In this document: piece by piece, positions 25,865 through 35,991 of the stretch
Numbering within the stretch: the stretch's first letter is position 1
How the letters are laid out: each line of letters starts with the position of its first letter
Source of the DNA: Clavelina lepadiformis
Taxonomy: Eukaryota > Chordata > Ascidiacea > Aplousobranchia > Clavelinidae
Direction: 5' to 3'
Length of the DNA: 64,000 bases
Assembly: GCF_947623445.1 (NCBI RefSeq)
Contig: NC_135243.1
Coordinates: 4,528,501-4,592,500 of the forward strand
Translations under genes and position numbers: made by a program
Notes under the pieces: model-generated
Database searches by the model: none
What the model was told of the DNA's origin: nothing
Seen by the model: only the letters and a program-made list of their open reading frames with translations

Positions 25865-26333
25865 CAGCGTGGTCCAACTACTTTTGACTTACGAGCCACT
25901 TTACAAAAACGTGACAACTTGCAGGCCACTTTGTTCATTCACATCTATAATGCCCACTATTATGACGTAACACACAAATGGATGATGCGATGCAATGATG
26001 CTGTCGCAATTATTGGATTATGCCAAATTTCTGAGTGTTGCGCAATAGCCAGTATTAGGGTTCTAATTTAAAAGATACATAACATGAAAACTGTGGAATA
26101 TTTAAAGGAAACAAAAACGTCCAGAACACTAGGTAGGCTACATATCAGCGTTTAAGAAGCCTAGTTGTACTGACGAGACCTGATAGGTTGAAACAGTATA
26201 GGCCCTGCTGTGTTCAACTTTGAATTAAATTTTTGACATTTTTTATCCAAATGCTATACTTGTTCTAATTGAAATAAATTAAATCAATACTGTGAAAGCT
26301 CGCGGACCGCAGACCTGTAGTTGGACCACGCTG
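25865..26333. mobile_element. 469-bp MITE nested inside its own parent family
   Basis: It begins CAGCGTGGTCCAACT and ends with the complement, the same TIR as the surrounding hAT-2. GGCTAG is repeated on each side (25859-25864, 26334-26339), a partial rather than perfect 8-bp duplication. There is no coding capacity. It sits in the 5' flank of the hAT-2 transposase gene and may separate it from its terminal promoter. Confidence 0.8.
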
Positions 26334-26676
26334 GGCTAGGACAACAAGGCGTGTAACTAAAACCTAAGAGAACTTTTTGGACAAAGTGGTATTGTTACGC
26401 ATTACAAAGGATCATTCACAAAGTTTTTGTCAATTACAATAACAAATAAACAAAATATGAAGTTATGTTGCCAGATTGAATCAAAGCTTACTATCAGTTC
26501 GCGGGCCAACTTTGGCCCGCGGGCCTGCAGTTGGACCACGCTGAGCTAGAAGATCAAAACGCATTAAAGCAATCTTCTACCTGGAGAAACCGCGCGCAAC
26601 AAGCTTGAAGGATCGTATACTTAGTAACTGAACTGTAGTGTACCAGAAAGCTTGTTCAGAATAGATTAGGTATAGT

Positions 26677-26840
26677 TTGGGGATAGCGCGAACGCAGTCC
26701 CCACTAACAGAAATTATACGACCGAGTTACCCACATTTGGGGTAATCGCAGAGGTCAGCTCAGTCGAAGTGCAATGACAAAGCCTCGCCCTGGGCCCACC
26801 GCCTGCCGGATCGCGGTGAAGACCCTCGTCAGGTAAGTAT
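26677..26840 (-). ncRNA. U1 spliceosomal snRNA, copy A
   Basis: The minus strand reads ATACTTACCTG at the 5' end, the sequence that pairs with 5' splice sites. It continues through CCAGGGCGAGGCTT, the stem-loop II loop ATTGCAC (U1A-binding), CCCCAAATGTGGG, an Sm-like site AATTTCTGTTAG, and the 3' hairpin GGGGACTGCGTTCGCGCTATCCCC. Length is about 164 nt, as in animals. Stem-loop I pairs CACCGC with GCGGTG around the loop GATCCGGCAG, which differs from the usual U1-70K loop GATCACGAAG. The gene is identical to copy B. Transcription would be by Pol II from a PSE in the sequence above 26841, not identified here. Confidence 0.95.
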
Positions 26841-27608
26841 GAGTTGGAATTATGGAACAAACCATTTTCAACAATGAAAATAATTTTTTATTTGCAAAAG
26901 ATTTAGAAGCACTTGTTTGCATTAAATTAATTAAAAATTTCAATTATCCAGTAGAATCGGAATATTCTTCTTTTGTAAGTACATTTTCACAAGTTCTTTC
27001 ACATAAAATACGCATGTGATATCTTTTTACAAATATCAAACTTGAACTAAAGCGAAAAATGTTAGTAACTAAATTCAATGTATCATAACATTTAAATTAG
27101 TATGACGTCATCACGCGCCAAACATGGGAAAGTGAAAATTACAACCAGAAGCGTACTTAGCATTGCGTTAAAGACACCAAAAGGTTCTAAAAGCTGGGCC
27201 TAAAATTCCCGTGTTTGTCCACCTCGTCCAAAACACACAAAGCTCAAAACGTTTGTGTGTTTAAGCGTCAAATACCGCTTTCAAACGCCTTGAAATGAAA
27301 TGTATTGTTTTATTTGTATGTACAATAGTTGTCAAATTAATCTGCATGTTTGAAAAGCGATACACAACCTGTGCAGTATCACTGCTTATTACATGTTGTT
27401 CTGTGTAAAACAGTTCCCAACTCATACCAATGTTCGTGAACTCACAGCAAACAAGTCATAACGGCTGCTACGTTTCACAATTACTTGTTAACTTGCCTTA
27501 AATTTTGTGACACAGTAAGCTAAATTTTCAATCAAGCCTTATGAGACAAAACCATTTTTTTAAACAACAGTCTACATCAAAAACCTGAAAATATAACATT
27601 ATACGACA

Positions 27609-28123
27609 GGTCATTAAATCCAATCAGCTGCAATGAGAAAGCTTTGTAACGGTCACAAATGCAGCGCCACATAAAAAATAGTGTGTTAGGTGGGAAATTA
27701 TGAAAATTAAATTTTGCATTACTTCTAAAAATGTTTGTACTTCAGACAAAATAACCTGCTTTGCAAAGACTTGCAACGAATCGCGTAATGACAAAAGTTT
27801 GGTCAACTGGCCTCAACGGTTTAAAAGTGATGAGGGCGGATTCAAAATGAAACAGTTATTTAGAAACCTCCAAACTAGCAAGTAGGTAGCTTGCACATTG
27901 AAGGAAACATGATCGTTTTGGGATTAGAAGCTACTTGGACAATTTCGCAAGCGCTCACTTACAAATGTCATTTGAGAAAACAAATGATTCATCGTTTACG
28001 ACTACTTGGCAGAAAAAAGTGCACTCAAGTGTAAACAAAGCAAATACTGACAGTAAGTAACTAATATGATCATGCATACTGCATGTCTACCCAATATACA
28101 CGACCATTTTCATTTGGAACTTG
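27609..28123. other. Insert in U1 unit B, left part
   Basis: This sequence is absent from copy A. No coding region or terminal inverted repeat is recognised. A short frame at 27700-27885 has no domain. Confidence 0.5.
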
Positions 28124-28484
28124 TGTAACAAAAATATATCACATGTTATTTATAGTATCTTACATTTTACCGTTTTTATGATGTGTTAATTCTCTACTTG
28201 ATGTGCGATGATTACTTCACGTTGGTTTGGTTTTAGTTGATTAATTGCGATTATCCTTGTTTATCTCACGTTTTGTGCGTTCTTATCCAATCAATAGCTT
28301 AAAACCTCACCTTTTGTATTCTATAAAAGCCGTTGTAAAGTGATTTAAGGTCGTCGGTTTGGTTTTGGGTCCTGGGGCAGTTTAATAAAATTAATTGGTT
28401 CCTTGGGTTTTACTGTTGGTGTCGCGGTTCACCGTGAATGTGGGAAGGCAATCTGGCATTCGAAAGCAAGAATTTTCGGTTACA
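28124..28484 (+). mobile_element. Solo LTR of a Ty3/gypsy-type retrotransposon (361 bp)
   Basis: It begins TGTAAC and ends GTTACA, the inverted ends typical of gypsy LTRs. CTTG flanks it on both sides (28120-28123, 28485-28488), a 4-bp target duplication. Inside are a TATAAAAG box (28322-28329) and AATAAA (28384-28389) in the expected order on the plus strand. No internal region or second LTR follows, so it is most simply an LTR left by LTR-LTR recombination. No gene is encoded. Confidence 0.8.
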
Positions 28485-28488
28485 CTTG

Positions 28489-29490
28489 TACTGTACAAGT
28501 TCAAACTAATTGCTGAACATGAAGTCAGAAAGAATACTGGAGTCCGTAATGCTTGTAAATTTTAAAAGATTGCAACGACTTTATGGCTGATTTTGAGATG
28601 CAAATCCCTTTGGAATCGGAAAATTTCCAACGTCGAATACGAAACTTTACAAAGAGCCTACAATGTCAATCGAGGTAAAGTCAGTTGGAGTTTGTTGCCA
28701 AAGTGCTTTGTCCATACATGCTTTTGAGCATTAGAAGCTTGCGCAAAAACCCTAAAATATTTGTTTAGTGCTGTGTACATTGAAGTAAGGATGTTTCTAC
28801 GTATTAACTTTTGTAAAATCTCAATAAATTTCAGTGTAGCAACAAGCAAAGTTCATCTTGGTAACAATTTTCTTTAGTAACATTTCTTCTTCCTTTTTGT
28901 ACGGCAATGGACTTTGCACAATCGTGATTTCTGACACAGAAAGCGATTGGGAGCTTAATTGCCTTGGAGTCAAAGCTAAACTAAAAAATAGTAACGTTCG
29001 GAGTAAATTTAATGAACTAGTTTAAAGTCATTTTGTTACTGACAGTCAAGTTAATACAATTATCTGTTTAACTAGTATTACAAATTAACTAAACGTTCAT
29101 GAACAGTTTATGTTTATCAAAGCAGCTGTTAAAAGACATGAATCTGTGAATAAACAGCTCAAACTACTGTCATATTGCAAATCTGAAGTCAGAAAGAATA
29201 ACTTGAGATTTAAACGATTTTTTGACTGATTATGATATATGGCAACGGACCTCGCACAATCGTGATTTCAGACACGGAAAGCGATTAGGAACTCCATTGT
29301 CAACGTTGATGTTGTCAACTAAAACACTGATAACTTTGGAGTAAATCTAATGAACATAACAATTGAAATCGTTATCAGTAAACCGGTCAGATATCTTAGG
29401 TAATTTGTGTTATGTTGTGCGACCACGAGGCCGAACTAAAACTTAAGGGATTGTAACGTTGAAGGTCTAATAAACACCTAAATCAATGAA
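28489..29490. repeat. Insert in U1 unit B, right part, with internal degenerate repeats
   Basis: The phrase GCACAATCGTGATTTC followed by GACAC and GAAAGCGATT occurs near 28917 and again near 29256. The phrase TGAAGTCAGAAAGAATA occurs near 28520 and 29184. This suggests a decayed internal duplication. No protein or RNA gene is recognised. Confidence 0.5.
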
Positions 29491-29802
29491 GCTGTAATTG
29501 GTTTGGTAATATGCTGTGAACATTTTCGTGTCGTTTAAAATACGTGCGTACCGCTTTTCACACCTTTAATCTTGCAACGAAAGATAAAAACGCTGACAAT
29601 TGTCATGGCTTAAAAAAGAACAAGTTTGAATGTGAATACCGGCTGTAGCGACATCTTGATGTGGAAGCTTCAGCTAGATTGCTAGAAGATCAAAACGCGT
29701 AAAAGCAATCTGCTACTTGGAGAAACCGCGCACCACAAGCTTGAAGGATCGTGTATATCTAAATTGAACCAGAAAGCTTGTCTAGAGTTGATTAGGTATT
29801 GT

Positions 29803-29966
29803 TTGGGGATAGCGCGAACGCAGTCCCCACTAACAGAAATTATACGACCGAGTTACCCACATTTGGGGTAATCGCAGAGGTCAGCTCAGTCGAAGTGCAA
29901 TGACAAAGCCTCGCCCTGGGCCCACCGCCTGCCGGATCGCGGTGAAGACCCTCGTCAGGTAAGTAT
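29803..29966 (-). ncRNA. U1 spliceosomal snRNA, copy B
   Basis: Base-for-base identical to copy A over the whole RNA, including the 5' ATACTTACCTG, the ATTGCAC loop, the Sm-like site and the 3' hairpin. Flanks differ between the copies, for example a CAAC/GAAC difference within 35 bp of the 5' end. Identity limited to the gene implies purifying selection or gene conversion. Both copies could be expressed. Confidence 0.95.
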
Positions 29967-30567
29967 GAGTTGGAATTATGGAACAAACCATTTTGAACAA
30001 TGAAAACAATTTTTTATTTGCAAAAGATTTAAAAGCATTTGTTTGTTATGAATTAATTAAAAATGTCTATTATCCAGTAGAATCGGAATATACTTCTTTT
30101 CTAAATACATTTTTACAAGTGCTTTCACATAAAGTACGCATGTGATACCGTTTTACAAATATCAAATTTAAACTAAAGCGAAATAGGGTAGTAAAGAAAT
30201 ATAATGTATCATAACATTTAAATTAGTATGACGTCATCACGCGCCAAACATGGGAACGCGAGAATCACAACCAGAAGCGTACTTAGCATTGCGTTGAGGA
30301 CACCAAAAGGTTTTAAAAGCTAGGCCTAAAACTCCCGCGTTTGTTCACCTCGTCCAAAATGCACAAAGCTCTAAACGTTGGTTATTTTAAGTGTCAAATA
30401 CCGCTTTAAAACGCCTTGAAATGAAATGTATTCTTCTATTTGTATGTACAATAGTTGTCAAATTAAACTGTACATGTTTGAAAAGCGATGCACAACCTGT
30501 GTAGTATAACCGCTTATTACATGTTGTTCTCTGTAAAACAGTTCCTAACTCATACCAATGTTCGTAA

Positions 30568-31605
30568 ACTCACAGCGAACAAGGGTTTCAGGGTTAATCC
30601 ATCTTTTGCAGCCTGGCATGTTTTTCGCCTCAGGACTGATATGCCGTTTTCTGAGGTATTGTTTCCAGAAAAAGCCTACTGGTTTAGTAACTAGGTTTTT
30701 GTCCAGTCATTTAAGCCACTGCCTAAACTGATTAAAGCGTGTCTTGCTGAGTAACACATTTTCCCATAGATTGTGATGTAATCACATGACAAGTGGAATA
30801 TATACATTAGTAAGCTAGTAGAGATTTGTGGATGTAGAATTTCTGCTTTCAATCCTCGTAAGCAATAATGGTTTTCATGCAAATATTCATTTTTCATTAC
30901 AAACGAGTCTGTGAAAATATAAAGCAAAACCATGACTCTCTCGGCAAGTTGACGCGGGTATCTAGTGGACAGGGAGGTTGCTGCGAATAACACTGTATGA
31001 TTTAACTGCAGTAACTGTATGGAAAAACTTACATACTAACGTTTACAGGTCACAGGGCCAGTATATTCCACAGACAGTAGAAACGAGTAAATGAGTCATC
31101 GATAATGAAAACAAAGTTATCGGTCTTACGCCGGCAACTTAAGACATGTGGTATCCAAAGTATGCTAAAACAAAGAAGTCATCCCGCCAACACCAATAAT
31201 TGAATAAATTCCAGCATTTTCATCATTTTAGCCACGTCATCTACCCTAGTATACCTTTTTTCGGCATGCGGACGCTCCTAAGTTTGTGATGCAATAATAT
31301 ATACTTTATCTATGCGCAAGCAAGAATATAGAAAAGGTTAATAAGCAGGCTTGATAATTATGATGCAATAAAAGCGTAGGCTACTTTGGCTGCTGGGCTA
31401 GTTCTAGGCTTTTTGTTCTTGTGATCTCCGTTCTCTCGGCACAAGCCAGGTTGATTGATCTGTTATAAATTTCTAAGTTTGTACAATGCCTCTAAAGAGA
31501 AGAGCGTATCCGTTGAAGGAAAGACATGAAAGCTGCAGAAAGAGAGCGTAGCAAAAAGTATGTTGCTGACCGCTTGGTAATGCCAAAAAGTTACGTTATT
31601 AAGAT
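30568..31605. other. Intergenic, no gene seen
   Basis: AT-rich sequence after the U1 units. Frames here have no domain. From about 31489 a degraded reading frame starting MPLKRRAYPL leads toward the pogo-type fragment, with stops. Confidence 0.45.
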
Positions 31606-31893
31606 GTGCAAAAACTCGGAGGCCATAAAGATATAGGCCATTATAATTTTGAAGATCTAGACGAGCATCTAATGCAGTGGTTTCGAATGACTACAGATAA
31701 AAAACTAGTTGTGTCTTGCGAAATGCTGCTCAATGAAGCAAAGGAATTTGCTATTGCACTTGAGCATGAGGAAACATGAATATGAACTGGGTTAATCGTT
31801 GGAAGAAAAGAAAGGACGTCACCTGCAAGCAGTTACATGGTGAAGCTGAGTCTGCAGACATAGGCGCCGATTTTTCAAATGATAAAAATGGGG
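31606..31893 (+). pseudogene. Pogo/Tc5-type transposase fragment (CENP-B-like HTH)
   Basis: The frame reads VQKLGGHKDIGHYNF, then LDEHLMQWF, VSCEMLLNEAKEFA, and stops at EHEET. One base shift later it continues NWVNRWKKRKDVTCKQLHGEAESAD. The order LxxxLxxWF ... WxxRWKKR ... GEAESAD is that of the second CENP-B-type helix-turn-helix of Tigger/pogo transposases. The DDE catalytic domain is missing. The frameshift and the stops upstream make it a dead fragment. Confidence 0.7.
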
Positions 31894-32468
31894 GCAAATT
31901 GAAATTTGGAGATCTCCCATTAGGAGGAGAGCTTATCATCAGCACAACGTTTTCGTTGTTGTGTAGTTATGTATCACAATGCGTTTTGCGTATAAATATG
32001 TGACCTTATCAAATATCTTGAAGCAATTTTTAGGAACTTCTTTTTGCATTGGCCTACTGCTAAACTGATTGCCCATAACCGGTAGAGTGACATTACGTCC
32101 GTAAAATAGGACTCGTCCTAACCTTTTCATTTGATACATAGCCTACTTACCACACGTTTTGATTGTATGAAGGGAAAGATGAACACAGTTCTACAGTGTT
32201 AACTAGCGTCATGAAATCAGAAATCAGTCAATGGCCGCTACGAGTTAAAACGATTTAGTTCAAAACGTTGTTTTATGTCATAATTGCATTTATTAAAGAA
32301 TAAGAGAGGGGTATTTTCAAAACAATACCTTTTTTTGTTAGAAATGAAGTCGTTTTCAAATTTACCTACAAAGTTTATATCACGGTTTAGACTTAGAGGT
32401 GAGAAAGTAATTCAATAGAAAAAAGTTATTTCACATCAGTAAGAGTCAGACATCGATAACGGCCTTAA
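31894..32468. other. No gene seen
   Basis: AT-rich spacer between the pogo-type and the LINE fragments. Nothing was recognised. Confidence 0.45.
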
Positions 32469-32735
32469 GCACTACCCGGCTTCTCAACAGCCACACGAAA
32501 AATGTGGTCCACGGCAAACAGAATACAATCAAGACAGGCAAGAACAGCTTCAAATTTATATCGATGGGGCTTACTCGACTCCCCAACATGCCCAGCATGT
32601 AACGAAGCTCCCCAAGATACCGACCACCTCGTGATAAAATGCCCTAATACAAAGTTGACTGGAGGCTACAGCACCGTAAACCAATGCGACCAAAACTTCA
32701 AAAACTGGATTGACAATATGACGGTGAACGTGTGA
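32469..32735 (+). pseudogene. 3' tail of a non-LTR retrotransposon reverse transcriptase ORF
   Basis: The frame includes RTASNLYRWGLLDSPTCPACN, then DTDHLVIKCPN. The arrangement LxRWGLxDSPxCxxC...DHLxxxCP is the zf-RVT zinc-binding motif at the end of many LINE ORF2 proteins. It stops after NWIDNMTVNV. The RT and endonuclease domains are absent upstream, as in a 5'-truncated LINE copy. No poly-A tail was identified. Confidence 0.7.
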
Positions 32736-33079
32736 TGATCGATAACGGCGTTTTTATACGACGAATAAAAAACGGAATGATCTGAAAGCATTGCAACTTC
32801 GTCCACATCGGATGTAGAACCTTCGCTGACTATTGATGATGAAGCTGTCACAGATAGGACGGAGGACATGACCTTTCCAGACTCGCATCCACAAGAATGC
32901 TTGCCACAGTCCATGCCAAAGGATTTCACAGGCAGATCTGCTCAGCGGAAATTATTTCAAACGTACCCTTTTGTACGTATTAATAACGACAGTTCCTTGC
33001 GTTGCATTATATGCCCATAGGCTTTTCAAAATAATCGGTTACAGATAAGGATAGATATATACTGTCCGTTAGTCCTTGG
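32736..33079. other. No gene seen
   Basis: Flank of the LINE tail. It may still belong to the element's 3' region, but no boundary is visible. Confidence 0.35.
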
Positions 33080-33424
33080 GTGAAATCTGTGATTGGATGG
33101 AAAGATTTTAGAAAGGGTGAGTCGTGTATTTCCAATCCGCATCTAAATGCCACTGCAGCGTTGCAGGTACATAAAAGTAACAAAAATGATTTGATTTGCA
33201 ATTCTTGGTTACAATTGGCGAGCGCGCAGTGCATTGCATTGGATCCCGCAGTCACTGAAGTTAATCTTCTAACTTGTGGAATTTCCACGACGGCTATCCA
33301 TTTTGTTATTCCTCCACCAAAGTATAAGTTCAACGAGGATTTCCAAAGTTTTATCAAACGTTTCGAATCTTATTGTATGGCCACTGAAGCGATTTCTGGT
33401 TTGAAGAAGCATCTAATATTCTAA
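33080..33424 (+). other. Unrecognised 114-aa frame, weak gag-like ending
   Basis: The frame ends with IPPPKYKFNEDFQSFIKRFESY, a wording that resembles the start of retrotransposon Gag proteins (P-x-F ... DFxxFxxRFExY). No zinc knuckle, protease or RT follows. I do not recognise the first 70 residues. It could be a retroelement fragment or chance. Confidence 0.25.
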
Positions 33425-34199
33425 TCACTAATTAACAGCTAATGTTTTACCAATTTAGTATCATCAATTAATTTAACTTTTACTCTTTTTCTAAAATTAC
33501 CTATGTATTTTAACAAAGCATTCCAGATTAAATACAGTGATGTGCTTACTTTAGGATTCCGAAAACATCAAGATCACTCCAACCTTGAAATGTTCACCAA
33601 GTTACAAATTTCAAGGAGCTGTCACTTTAACTTTGCCAACCTGCTACATGCCAGACAAATCTACTGTGGAGATGACTGTGAGCGAACACAAATATATAAA
33701 TAAATGGTGCAATGTAGCAGCTTATTCTTGCCCCATATGCTGTTGTACTTCATGCAGGCTCGAACTAACAATGGTAACGACTGGATTCCACTGAACGCTT
33801 ATTTTCTTTGTGCCTGCTTTACTTATTATAAAAAAATGTGCTTCAATATACTGGCACACTTGAACGTACTTCTGACCTTGTGAATGTATGTGAAGTCCAG
33901 ATGTATGCAGTTTTACCGAAATTGAAATAAGTGCTCTTGCACCAGTAAACAACCCAAAAGCCATAATCCTAAAAAGAAATTTACAGGATAGAAGCAAGTA
34001 ATGAAAATCGAGGAAAATGTTCTCAAGACAGTTAACCGGCAATTGAAATGATGAACACCGTTAATGGACGACTCAATTTTTAAAGCCTAACCTACACTTC
34101 GTATTTCGAGCTTTTCTGATTTATCTCACATGTGTGTTGATTGATTTGGGCGCCTTATGGTAATACATTTTCCCTGTTCTTATTTTTCCACGTACCTTT
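33425..34199. other. No gene seen
   Basis: Several short frames overlap on both strands, none with a domain. Nothing is supported. Confidence 0.4.
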
Positions 34200-34600
34200 C
34201 AGCACTACCATCTATTGGACAGCATTGGCATCATTTCCGTACATCATTGTCGATGTACCCGAGAAATTTCAGTCTTGCAACGTTCAGTATTGTCATCACA
34301 TCTTTCTAAGATTGTCATTGGTGTGCATACTTGCCGTACAAACTCGGCTAATCAAATGCCTTTCCTTAGTGCCATGGCCATCAGAAACCGGGCTCTTGCC
34401 CAGGATAGGGTTTCTTTTCCCAACCTCTGATGTACAGCATTGAAGCAATTTTCATTCATCAGTTGCTTGAACTCACGACCTGCTCGTCTGCTTAATTCTC
34501 GCTTTTTCAGCCTCTCTTTTATGGATTTAACTAATTGCAGATTTAATGGCCGTGCTAGTTGTTACCAGCAAATGTTAACGTTATTTCTCTTGAGCAAGTT
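34200..34600. repeat. Dispersed repeat, copy 2 (partner at 13320-13645)
   Basis: Shares ordered blocks with the copy at 13.3 kb (ACAAACTCGG, ATGGCCATCAGAAACC, TTTAACTAATT, GCCGTGCTAG, GTTACCAG). This copy is longer. On the minus strand it keeps an open stretch reading LKKRELSRRAGREFKQLM and then RLGKETLSWARARF, which looks coding and may derive from a transposable-element protein. The class is unknown. Confidence 0.55.
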
Positions 34601-35491
34601 TTAAGCCTTTTTGGGTTTGTCACTTTTTCCTGTTCATTGGCGTGTGTTAGTATGAACTGGCTTGATTTTTCGTCCCCAATGTGCTTTTGGCAAAAAAAAT
34701 GATTGTTTGATGTTTCCACATAACCAAATTCAAGTTGGGACCACTGCTGATCAGGATTGTTATTGCAAAGCAAGACCCATATACTACCATCCATAAATAC
34801 AACTCTAAAACGTTAAACTAAAACCATGGCCAATAAAACTTGAAATTGAAGCTAGACCAAGAACGTGTGATGATACTGTATTTTACGTACCGGCCAGCTA
34901 GCCTACTTGATAGGTTTGCCTACCTGAAGTGAAATGACAACGCGATAGTACTGATTTACTCTTTACCGCTAGAATGTTCCTTAATTTCAAAATAGTTGGT
35001 TTCATAAAGACATTTGCTAGTAATAAATACCTATCGAGTAGTACGTGCAAATCTCTGCATAGTTTTCGGTCGAAAAGAGACAAACTTTTTCGATCACGCG
35101 CTTATTGCGTCCTCGTTAATGACGTGGCTCAGCAGACGAACTAAACTCTTTGCGGGATTGAATTACGCTGGTTGCTTTGTGCGAGCTTCATTTCCATTTG
35201 AAAAAGGCGATGTCCCGCGTTGCTGAAATAATATTATAAATTGCATGAAATAAGAGTTAGCCTGAAAAAACCGCGACCCCCAAGCACAAAGAAACGTAAC
35301 CACAAAATACTTGCCGCAACCCCTGATCATAACCAAGACCAATTGGGGAGAAAACCGCCCAACTGGCAACATTGACTGTTGGGGATATTATTAGGTTCTT
35401 CCTGACAAGTCTCGGACGGAAACACAGATTTAGATTTCCAATAGGTATTCAAAAGCCATCTCTCCCTACGCAATGTGATCCTGATTGCTTA
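34601..35491. other. No gene seen
   Basis: About 0.9 kb without a supported feature. Confidence 0.45.
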
Positions 35492-35499
35492 ATGTAGGG

Positions 35500-35873
35500 C
35501 AGGGGTTCTTAACCTGTGGGTAATTACCCACTAGTGGGGAATTTGAGGATTTCAAGTGGGTAACGAAACACAATGTTAAATCTGGAATCAGATTTGCGTT
35601 GTGCAATCTCAAAAACAGAGCCTGACATTGACTCGATCGTCGCTGAAAAGCAAGAACAAAAATCGCATTGACGTTGTTTGAAACTACGTAAACGTTCTTT
35701 AATGCTGTTCTTCTCATTGAAATTGTTCTTTTTGTTAAATACCATTGTGCTTTGGGATATGTCACACAGGTCACTAGGATTCATTTTGATTTTTCAGTCA
35801 GTTTTAAAAGTATGTGGGGAATATAGGTTTATTAAGTAGCGGAAGTGGGTAATGAAAAGGTTAAGAACCCCTG
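35500..35873. mobile_element. hAT-type MITE, 374 bp
   Basis: Ends CAGGGGTTCTTAACCTGTGGGT and the inverted AAAAGGTTAAGAACCCCTG, which share CAGGGGTTCTTAACCT. The perfect 8-bp duplication ATGTAGGG flanks it (35492-35499, 35874-35881). Terminal wording is like Charlie-type hAT elements. A minus-strand frame inside (35784-35524, starting MNPSDLCDIS) has no clear transposase motif and may be a leftover of an internally deleted parent. Confidence 0.9.
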
Positions 35874-35991
35874 ATGTAGGGAATGACTGAAAATCAAACA
35901 TCCATTGTCTGAAGGTAATTAGCGCGTTTTTTGTCATCCGAGTTGACCAAAATGGGTTGTTTTTTTTACTTTGCTCGTAAGTTAGTTAGGG

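Larger units (their letters stand above)
23835..26543 (-). mobile_element. hAT-2: GTF2IRD2/Charlie-like hAT transposon
   Basis: A 2709-bp element starting CAGCGTGGTCCAACT and ending with the exact complement (AGTTGGACCACGCTG at 26529-26543). It is flanked by AGCTAGAA at 23827-23834 and 26544-26551. The left copy is also the right target duplication of hAT-1, so the two elements abut through one shared octamer. It carries a minus-strand transposase with one nonsense codon, and a related MITE has inserted near its right end (25865-26333). Confidence 0.93.
20317..27456 (-). repeat. U1 snRNA tandem unit, copy A (interrupted by three transposons)
   Basis: This unit runs from CATAACGGCTGCT to a tail ending ACTCACAGCAAACAAG and is followed directly by copy B. 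Subtracting the MITE (20596-21019), hAT-1 (21102-23826), hAT-2 (23835-26543) and their target duplications leaves about 1.26 kb, close to copy B without its own insert. Flanking sequence of the two copies differs by scattered substitutions, whereas the U1 genes do not differ. Confidence 0.85.
27457..30567 (-). repeat. U1 snRNA tandem unit, copy B
   Basis: It starts CATAACGGCTGCT directly after copy A and ends at ACTCACAGCGAACAAG. It is collinear with copy A except for an unrelated stretch at 27609-29490. Around 29680-29700 it shows the sequence CAGCTAGATTGCTAGAAGATC, equivalent to the site occupied by the two hATs in copy A. There is a single small difference and no transposon. Confidence 0.85.

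Noticed and set aside
30691-30993. 100-codon minus-strand frame after the U1 units
   Set aside because: No motif, low-complexity composition and no supporting signals.
35524-35784. 86-codon frame in the 374-bp MITE as a real gene
   Set aside because: No transposase motif and it lies wholly inside a non-autonomous element; kept only as a possible relic.
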